Of a DNA stretch of 64,000 bases, positions 56,250 through 64,000 are shown piece by piece. The stretch covers positions 1 through 64,000 of the forward strand of contig JAHQIW010000362.1 in the NCBI GenBank assembly GCA_019055375.1, written 5' to 3'. The DNA is from Parelaphostrongylus tenuis. Its lineage: Eukaryota > Nematoda > Chromadorea > Rhabditida > Metastrongylidae. The translations under genes and the position numbers were made by a program. The notes below the pieces were generated by a model. It did no database searches and was not told where the DNA came from. It was given only the letters and a program-made list of their open reading frames with translations. Each line of letters begins with the position of its first letter. The stretch's first letter is position 1.

Positions 56250-58490
56250 AATTTGGTATTCGAAGTAAAAATCCTCTGGCTTTCATCAAAGCGATACTTC
56301 GCTTGATAGCTCCGCGATGAAAATATAATATTTTTCTGAGACAATAAATTTTTTATCACCTTTCCACGTTTGCACTCGTATTTTGAACACTGAAGCGATC
56401 AAACATATGGAATTTCGTCGAGCAGATGATGGTGTGTTCCGCAACGAATGCACTAATTGTTTTGTCAGCACTTCGTTTGTGTTAGTACTTTTTAAAACAT
56501 AAATTTTTTATCCCCTTATGAGCCTAAGTTTCAAATAAGTCGAAAATCGGAACAATGTTATAGGAAATATACATCCATCCACTAACACTTCAACAATTCA
56601 GCTAGCTATAATAACGATGGCTTTCTAAGTCGTTGTCAAGCAACCTTTCGACTGAGCGAGGAACTTAATGTTCACAGAAGCACTGCAGATCTTATAGCAT
56701 ACGAGTCCCAAGGCGGCAGTCCTCAAGAAGATTCATGTAGGATGTCAACTATTTGTAGTGTCAAGTCATAGCTCATTCACCTCATATTTCGAGGGAACAT
56801 TGCTTTGTTTACTGAGATTCAGCACATTGAAGAGCACGAAGCCCGTTCACAGAGATTGCTCAATTGCAATTGAATCAACACCCAAATCAAACGACCGAAT
56901 CATTTTATGAGAGCTAAAAAAAATAAGGCGATACTATGATAGTTGAAGTCGAAAACATCTTCTATAAGCTTTCCAAACCCTTATGTTCTCAACAACTCAG
57001 TTACTCAATTCATGCTTCAATCTGTAAGATATTATTGACAGTTGATGAAAAGACAACTAAAAGTCGTTATTAATACACTAAATTAGTTAAATAGGTCACT
57101 GGGGATAAAGTACCGAGTAAAAAAAGATGTTCTCGAAAGTGATTCAGTTTATTCATGAAAATGACCGATGAACGTCATTACTGAAGCAAAATAATACGGC
57201 CAAATGACTGGATAGTGAATGATTACGGAAAGCGAAAGAATTAATTGCACAGTAAGACATAAAATCATGGTGAAGCGACGGCCCACACAATGTGAGAGCA
57301 GCTTCGCCCATGTAGATTACGAGAACTGAAAGGTCATTGAGCCTGTGTAATTATTGAGAAACAGCACTTTTCAATTTTTTTTTTTGAATAGATGGCCACC
57401 TCAGTTTTGTTATTCTTAGGTTTTCTAGTAGCACGAAATCTACTGCTGTCACTTAGATACCTTACGTATCCATTTAGTTGGTCTAGAATTTAGTCTTTCC
57501 ACCTTCAACGACAGTATATGATTGTAAGCAAAGGCTATCAACAAATATAGTTTTTCTAATAAACCCATTAATGTAGAAAGGTGTGCAAAAACATTTGCGT
57601 CAGCTGGATTCGTAGCTAATTGGAACCCGTTTCTTTGAGTTAGCATAACGTGGAAATGTTTCTGCACACCTGGCGCACCAAACTCGTTTAGGCTTCAAAT
57701 ATTCTTTTTTGGAATTATTTTGAATGTTTATTAGGAGGTTTCAAAAACAGTCGATGTTATGGAATACATAACTTTGACTAAATTGTGTAATATTCAGGAA
57801 AATTATTTGGTTTGGTATCAGAGCCCCACGGCTTTCAAGAAATTTCTGCAAACTAATTTATAGTGAGGGCAACTTGTGAAGCTTCATTAGGCCTTCTTAC
57901 GCCTGATATCAGATTAGCAAGGATCTAGCATGTGGGTCTGATGCGTGAATGTGCTTGAACCTGCGCGAATACTATCAATTTGGTTAAGAGTCTAGAGCTC
58001 ACTCGGTGAGAAGTGCATAAAGCGTAAATATTATTCTCACGAGTAATTCGGGAGATTAGCACTGCATGCAGATATTATAGGCTTCCTGCAATTTACATGG
58101 AATCAGTTGGTTTAATCCCACGCTTTAGGTTAATTAAGCGTATTATCCATTCGCAGTCACTATTGGAGCAAAATTTCTTTAGGAAGATTAAGACAATGAT
58201 TTGGTACACAGTGATATGCCTAAAAGGCTGTTGCTTCAAAGCAATCATGCGCCTGATCACCTCTACGAGGAAAGAGTAATGTTGAAATGCATATGCAGCA
58301 TCGCTCGGGGGTTAATCATTGTTGGACACTCTGTACTTTAGCACTTATACTTCGATAAAAATTCAGCTAGAGTTTGCAGTTTGCATACCCATGGTTTGCA
58401 GGATAAAGCCTAATCAAATATTGTTCACTGTAAATTCTCACTAAGAACGATCAGGGCAGAACAGGCTCCTGAAGGACGATTGTTACTCCC
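56250..58490. other. No supported gene; tRNA-like remnant near 57590
   Basis: GCAAAAACATTTGCGTCAGC (57587-57606) is the reversed tail of the fold-back tRNA-like family; the rest of the module is degraded. Nothing else was recognised. Confidence 0.35.
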
Positions 58491-58509
58491 TCTTGTACTC
58501 TAAGTGTGA

Positions 58510-58622
58510 TCAAAACACACACAAAACGCGCACATATAGACACACACACACGCATACACACTTATGCACTCACATAAACACTTTTACACACATCTATGTA
58601 GGCATTCACATATACACACTCA
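58510..58622. repeat. (CA)n-rich microsatellite
   Basis: Interrupted ACAC/CATA repeats (ACACACACACGCATACACAC and similar). Confidence 0.8.
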
Positions 58623-58624
58623 AA

Positions 58625-61600
58625 CAAATGATCTCTGATTATAACTCTACTGTGGCTCTTCCATCCGAAGATCGATTGCAAAATATTCTGATAAAACGTT
58701 GACGTGAACATCGATCTCAAAACAGAATCGATCAATCGACAGAATAAATCCATCTTGAGCTCCGAGATTTCATCACAGGCGCATTAGAATATCAGCCGAT
58801 GCTTCACTGTCGACATCTACCAATAAATATTGAGCGCGTTCCTTAATGATGACATCCTGTTTAGATCTTTGAAAAGAAGACACTAAACTGATAACACAAG
58901 TTCCACCTGATTTTAACCAGAAAAAGCAGAAAAGCAGAAAAGTAGTAGATGTGAAAAAAATCGGAATCTAGATGAGTGCTGTGAGAAAAAAAATCAACAA
59001 CTGTCAGTTCAGTGCTAAAGAATGAAAAGGCGAGAAATATAATCTAAGTCAGTAATTGCTCCATGAAACGATGACAACCCATTGTATGCAAATGCTATTT
59101 ATTACATCTTTTCTTCCTAGCTAATTTGAGGACAAAACAATACTGCTTGCATAATCGAAATAAAGAATCTCATCAAAGTTTGCCGCCTCAAAGAATGAGC
59201 CGCTATATTTACGTTCTTGTTAAGAACTTTTTTGTAAGTTTTATTACTGGAGAAAGATTTTATAACAGACATAGTAATCATTTAGAAGCATTTATAGTTA
59301 ATTTTTGAAAAGCCTTTTCACTGCGCTGTACTACCATCAATAAAATTGAGCTTCACAGCCAGCGCGCTTGTCAAACGTATTTTCCTTATTTATTTATTTA
59401 ATTTTCCCTTCTTTCTGTTAGAATTAGATTTATCTTGTAATCGATTCGTAGTAGAGACTTTATTCCATCATATTTAAGCTTTTCGTTTTTATTTTATATC
59501 TTCAAATAAACCAGCTACTGAGCCTAAACAGCTTGACCTATGCACGAAGCACAGCATATGAACATGTAGATAAAATCATGGACTATCAAAATTATGCATT
59601 CTATCTGTTGGTTCTCTCAAAACGGTGGAAAAGTCATAAGTCAAGTAACAAAAATTACACGCAACATGTGAATCGCGTTTCGCAATCCATCAAACCGTCC
59701 CGTAAAACGGTGACTCCAAATATGAAAAGTGATTTTATTTTCGCTGCTACAGCAGCCCAAAATTTTTTTCAAAAAACTGCAGGTTTGAAATTGTCGAGAT
59801 GCAAACAATTGAATGATCATTGAAAATCTGAGAAAACATTGGAGAAAGGCTTTGTCCTCAAGAAATAAAAATGCTGCCTAATAACGAAAAAGGATTACTA
59901 AACCTTGAGTGAGAAAACTTGATTGCCCTAAACGCAGTATTTCTAGTCCGGTTTTCACGATCATCTGCTTCTTTCATGTGTAGATGCATTAGATACGCCA
60001 AAAAAAGTTATCAAATTAGAGAAAGAGCACGAAAAAAGTCAGACAGAATGGTAGGCAAAAAGTGAGAAAACGATACAAACTGTATAAAGACGAGTGAATG
60101 AAAGTAGCCAACGAATTCCAATATAAATAATAGGAGACTGGAGAAGTAAATTTGTTGAGAAAATCGAAAAAATTCTCGAATAAAAACAAAACACATCCAC
60201 AGGCATGATGGGACTTCAACCATAATGAAAATGAGATCTTCCTAATACACATTAATCCACGTAATATTTTTGATAGTTCAAGGGAACCGTTAAGGCTTTC
60301 ACTAGTTTAACAAATGTGATGACATTAATTCGTAAAAGAAAACAACTACAGTAACCCGACACAATGACCGCGACTGCACCACACAATGAATTGCGGTGAA
60401 GATCAAGCGAACGAGATCGACAATTTCACGACTACTTCAGACGAGCTGAAGTTGTTGTGTGCAAAATAACAGCATGCAAAGATAGAATTTCGTAAGTTTG
60501 TTGATATTCTCATTGAATCCGGAGAGGAAACGTCTCAAAGTTGTCAAATCGCTGTTTTAACCAGAAAATGAGAAGTTAGGTGGACCTCGAAGAAAAGTAA
60601 AGGGATACGCACAATACGGATAATAGGCTCATTCATCCATAGTACTATGTGTGGCTTTAAGATAAATTTAGGTCTTTTTAGTGAATAATCTCAATAAACG
60701 TCTTTCTTTTGAAAAAGTAGACACCGAAAGGCTTGATGATTGGCTTGTCAGCTGCTATCAGACTACAATTCCAGCTATCAGAATGCTATTAAAATTTTGA
60801 TGTTGGGTGCACAAAAATTAGCGCAGCAATAACCATTGTCTTTGAAAAGAATTCTCAAAGGAGAAAATTTTATTCCAGTTTTCCATTCAACGGGTGAAAA
60901 ATCAAGTAATCTGAAATCTCTGTGCATATGTTGAGGCGTTGACCATATGATAACGTCAGCGTACGTCAGTAAATCTGCTTTCGACTAATTCTCAGTGTAG
61001 ACCAAGTTTCATTCGTTATTGTTACTTTGCAGAAAGTAATCATATAGCTTTGTAAGTGAGATACAAGATGTACAGTAATTTGTTTGAGAGAAAAATTAAA
61101 AAAGCAGAAGCTAATTTTGTTGCCATGACGCATTCATAGTTTTTCACGTGATTAATAAATTAACTTCAATTCTGGTTACTTAGTTTCTAATTTGTGCTTA
61201 TGCTTTTCTCTCTTTTTTCTTTCTAGATTGATATTTAAGTCCGTTTAGTCAATGTCCTTCAAATTTTTGTAACATGAGATTTCCACCATAATATGCCAAG
61301 AATTCTTTTCGTCTCATCCCTTTACCACTTTCCTTTTACTGTGAGTGTTATCAAAACCTGGATGATAATCTTAGTTAGAGGTCAAAGGAAAAAAATCTGA
61401 TGTGAAGAAGGAAATAAAGACAGAACAAGTCCCCACTCAAGTTCGTCTAGAAATGCGGACTTCTTTCCTAATTTACTTTGCCTCGTATTTATTTTTCGAA
61501 AAAAGTATCTAAATAAGAAGTGGAATATGATAAAATTTTCACTAGGTGGAGTCAGTATACGAAAACTTCTTCAATGAATTCAAACCACAAAGAACCACAG

Positions 61601-61980
61601 GCTATGAATATGGAAGTGTTAAGTAATTTTTCTACTTATAAAAGGCTCCGAAAGCGAAGAAGACACAAAGTAGAAGTAGTCATTGATTTCAGGGCGTAAC
61701 CTATGCCTAATACTATGAGCCTTAACACAAGATCTAGAAGCGAAGGAACGTCATGTATTGCTCAGCAACAATATAATTACCCAAAGATGAACCTCAATTA
61801 AGAATTAAAGAGCCTGGATGTGGAGATGCCATTCAATAATATGGGCAAGGCTGCTGGTTTGAACGTTTCGCGGGCTACTGACCAGGCCATAATCCATACA
61901 AGGTTGGAATGTAGGTGATAGGCCTTTCCGCGATACTCCATCCGCTTTGCAAAGCCAGCGACAGCCTGTAAAGAACACCT
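58625..61980. other. No supported gene
   Basis: AT-rich. The TTG-initiated frame at 59533-59823 (96 codons) and the hydrophobic minus-strand frames near 60011-60252 have no recognised motif. Confidence 0.35.
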
Positions 61981-61989
61981 GATAAGTTG

Positions 61990-62215
61990 TCCTACGACGT
62001 GCAAAACTTTACCGGCAGGCGGGACTAGAATCCGCACCTCACCCTTTGAAAGAGAGATGCGGAAAATGAGCGTCAGTAGTGTAACGGATAGAGCACGCGC
62101 TCCCGGGAAGAATGATATGCAATGGGTTCTAATCCCGCCTGACGCGAAAGTTTTGCACATCACTCTACATCAATGTATATATATTTGGAACATCATACCA
62201 CCGCTAAAATAAAAA
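61990..62215. mobile_element. Fold-back tRNA-like element
   Basis: Reversed module: ACGTGCAAAACTTTACCGGC then AGGCGGGACTAGAATCCGC. Forward module: GAGCGTCAGTAGTGTAACGG, ATAGAGCACGCGCTCCCGGG, GGGTTCTAATCCCGCCTGAC, with the tail GCGAAAGTTTTGCACATCAC and the border CATCATACCACCGCTAAAAT. B boxes are slightly damaged. Confidence 0.6.
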
Positions 62216-62219
62216 AGAA

Positions 62220-63175
62220 TTTCATATGTCCTATGACCGTTATCCCATGACTTGAGAGAGAATCGACCCAACCAACATTAAGTGGCAATCATGAAGTAAA
62301 CTGAGACTACCAAATAGCAAAGCGATGACATTCGTGAATGATGGGTGGGAAGAAAATGTTTTGGTATCATGAAATGCTGGGATAAAGGTTTACATGCTCA
62401 ACTAAAGCGAGTGATTATCAAAGTGTTGATAAGCGCATGTTGAGAAAAAACATTCTCCTGCACTTTCATGACAAAGCTAGTTTTCCAAGAAACAACCAAT
62501 AATTTCTTGAGTATTCGAGCACTTAGACTGTTCTGCAAAAACTCCACAGACATAATAGAGTGGAGAGACTCTTTTCTTCCGTCGCATAAAGTATGCAAGC
62601 TGAGTTTTCTAGAGTATTCTGCTGAATTAGAATTTAGTGAAAAAATCTTGCAAAGCAAAAGATGCATTCTCAACGTCATCGAACACTAGCAGTATGGATT
62701 CACAGGCACCAAGTGTCCTTTTGAAAGGAATCGAACACGATCAATACCTTAAGTGTCCGAGATGGGTATCGAGATGTGAAAAGAGTGAAAGGTAGAAAGA
62801 AAAGATGATTTTTGAATCTCAATCATTCAGAGAGCTCTGCACATTGTTAGAGAGATTTGTGGTTCAATAATGGCTTTTTTTACAAGATAGCAAATTAGCA
62901 TGAAATGAGATAACTACGTATGGAATTTCAACACCGAAATCACACTTGAATACGTATGCGCTATGTTTGCTATTTCGGCTACGATGTGAATCGAAGCCTC
63001 TACAGTCCAAGTTGACGCAAGATAGGAAAGAGATGAGTAAACAGGAAATAGGGATAAAAGTAAGAATTAGAGAAGCTATTGGATTATACTGCTGATAAGA
63101 ATTGCATAAAAGTCACTTCCCAAAGAAGATATGATCCGTGAATCGATGAAAATAATTTTAATAGGATAAGGTCAG
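62220..63175. other. No supported gene
   Basis: Two complementary frames cover 62398-62689, as expected by chance. No motif. Confidence 0.35.
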
Positions 63176-63179
63176 AAGG

Positions 63180-63255
63180 CAAAAAGAAAGGAAGAAAAGA
63201 AAAAAATAAAAGAAGAAGAGGGAGAGGGAGAGTGAAGGGGAAAGAAGAGAAATTT
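63180..63255. repeat. Purine-rich tract
   Basis: AAAGAAAGGAAGAAAAGAAA and similar, then GAGGGAGAGGGAGAG. Confidence 0.8.
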
Positions 63256-63664
63256 ACTACTACCGTTCCATATTCCTTGACAAATGATCATGGAACGAAT
63301 AAGAACCAATTTATTTTTCTAAACAAAAACTTCATAACTAATTCGTCGCTCTTCGTTCGAAAGACGACTCGCTAACTAATCATTGTGTTACTTCTATATG
63401 GATTAACGGCGGCCGACTTGAAGAGAATATAGAGCGAACACGAAAAAAAACTGGAGTAAATTGTGATTATCCAAAGCGAGGTTTCTCTTACAGATGCGCT
63501 TGGGAATGGAAAAAATTGTGCAGGGAAGAGATTTTGTGAGTGAAGTGGGTGTCTGAAGGCTAAATAAGAATTAGGAAGCAAATTAGGAGATATAAATGCG
63601 ATGAAGGGGTTTGAGATGTAGAAGACGATTTGGAAGCTCAGTGTAAGTTTGGGAGCAAGGTATG

Positions 63665-63790
63665 TCAAATCGACTCTTCATCAGTAATAAGACTGAAATG
63701 TTACAGCCTTTTCAGGTCTTCATCAGCAACCACTAATTAGGTCTTCGACTTTTTATACGGGGACGGGTGCTAGCTGAAATTTTGGTGCAC
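63665..63790 (-). mobile_element. Possible retroelement terminus with two CTGATGA boxes
   Basis: The minus strand carries GCTGATGAAGACCTGAAAAG then GCTGTAAC, and 42 bases on TACTGATGAAGAGTCG. The layout resembles Penelope-like terminal sequences. No coding part. Confidence 0.35.
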
Positions 63791-64000
63791 TCTAAAAACG
63801 TGGATGGATGTTTGTCGATATAAATTCTTCTACAATACTTAGTAGAACTGTTTAAAAGCAAATATTCTATTTTTAATTCACTTTATGAGTATATCAGTTA
63901 GAGCATAGTAAAAAATCAAACGGAAAATAAGAAAAGCATCAATGTGAAAGTATAACTGCCGGGCAAATTATGAGTGCCTCATCTGCTGTATAGCGAAAAA

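Noticed and set aside
1..64000. A bacterial-style defence system, CRISPR array or prophage
   Set aside because: No regularly spaced repeats, no operon structure and no phage genes; all long coding signals are introns-and-exons or eukaryotic transposon genes.

Overview
The window reads as nuclear DNA of an animal, most likely a clade V (strongylid, hookworm-like) nematode. It is AT-rich, protein genes are in short exons with GT-AG introns and TTTCAG-type acceptors, and it is full of decayed retrotransposons, mariner-type transposons, tRNA-derived repeats and microsatellites. The nematode assignment rests on remembered family resemblance of the receptor gene and of the RTE and Penelope-like elements; no search was run. 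There are no operons, ribosome-binding sites, CRISPR arrays or other prokaryotic structures.

Only one host protein gene can be assembled with confidence. It is a rhodopsin-class neuropeptide receptor of the NPR (NPY/sNPF-like) type on the minus strand, with eight exons between 15645 and 7868. All seven transmembrane segments are present: GN in TM1, LxxxD in TM2, DKY in place of DRY, W in TM4, P in TM5, CWLP in TM6, NPVLF in place of NPxxY. Six of the seven splice junctions keep frame. The exon 6/exon 7 junction is one base short, at an A5 run beside the donor, so this copy is either miscalled there or newly broken. Its introns hold fold-back tRNA-like elements, a palindromic MITE and simple repeats.

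The rest is mostly a transposon graveyard. From the left: a palindromic mariner-like MITE with a TA core (1047-1165); the receptor gene (7.9-15.6 kb); a dispersed repeat at 18.84-19.44 kb with a partner at 50.9-51.6 kb; a tRNA-derived SINE (22.6-22.9 kb) with copies at 35.4-35.7 and 44.2-44.4 kb; mariner ends at 23.03, 24.49 and 30.15 kb; a decayed maT-type transposase (23.4-24.3 kb); a mariner transposase relic (36.18-36.91 kb); a nearly full-length but dead RTE LINE (about 37.69-40.96 kb); two further LINE fragments (51.78-52.05 and 53.54-53.96 kb); and a Penelope-like GIY-YIG endonuclease relic (55.49-55.92 kb) flanked by inverted copies of its terminal sequence.

The least expected signals are the tRNA-like modules arranged head to head inside inverted repeats, and hammerhead-ribozyme-like cores at the ends of Penelope-like remnants. 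Long stretches (25.4-30.1, 30.3-35.0, 42.5-44.2, 45.3-50.9 and 56.2-63.6 kb) contain no gene that can be supported.
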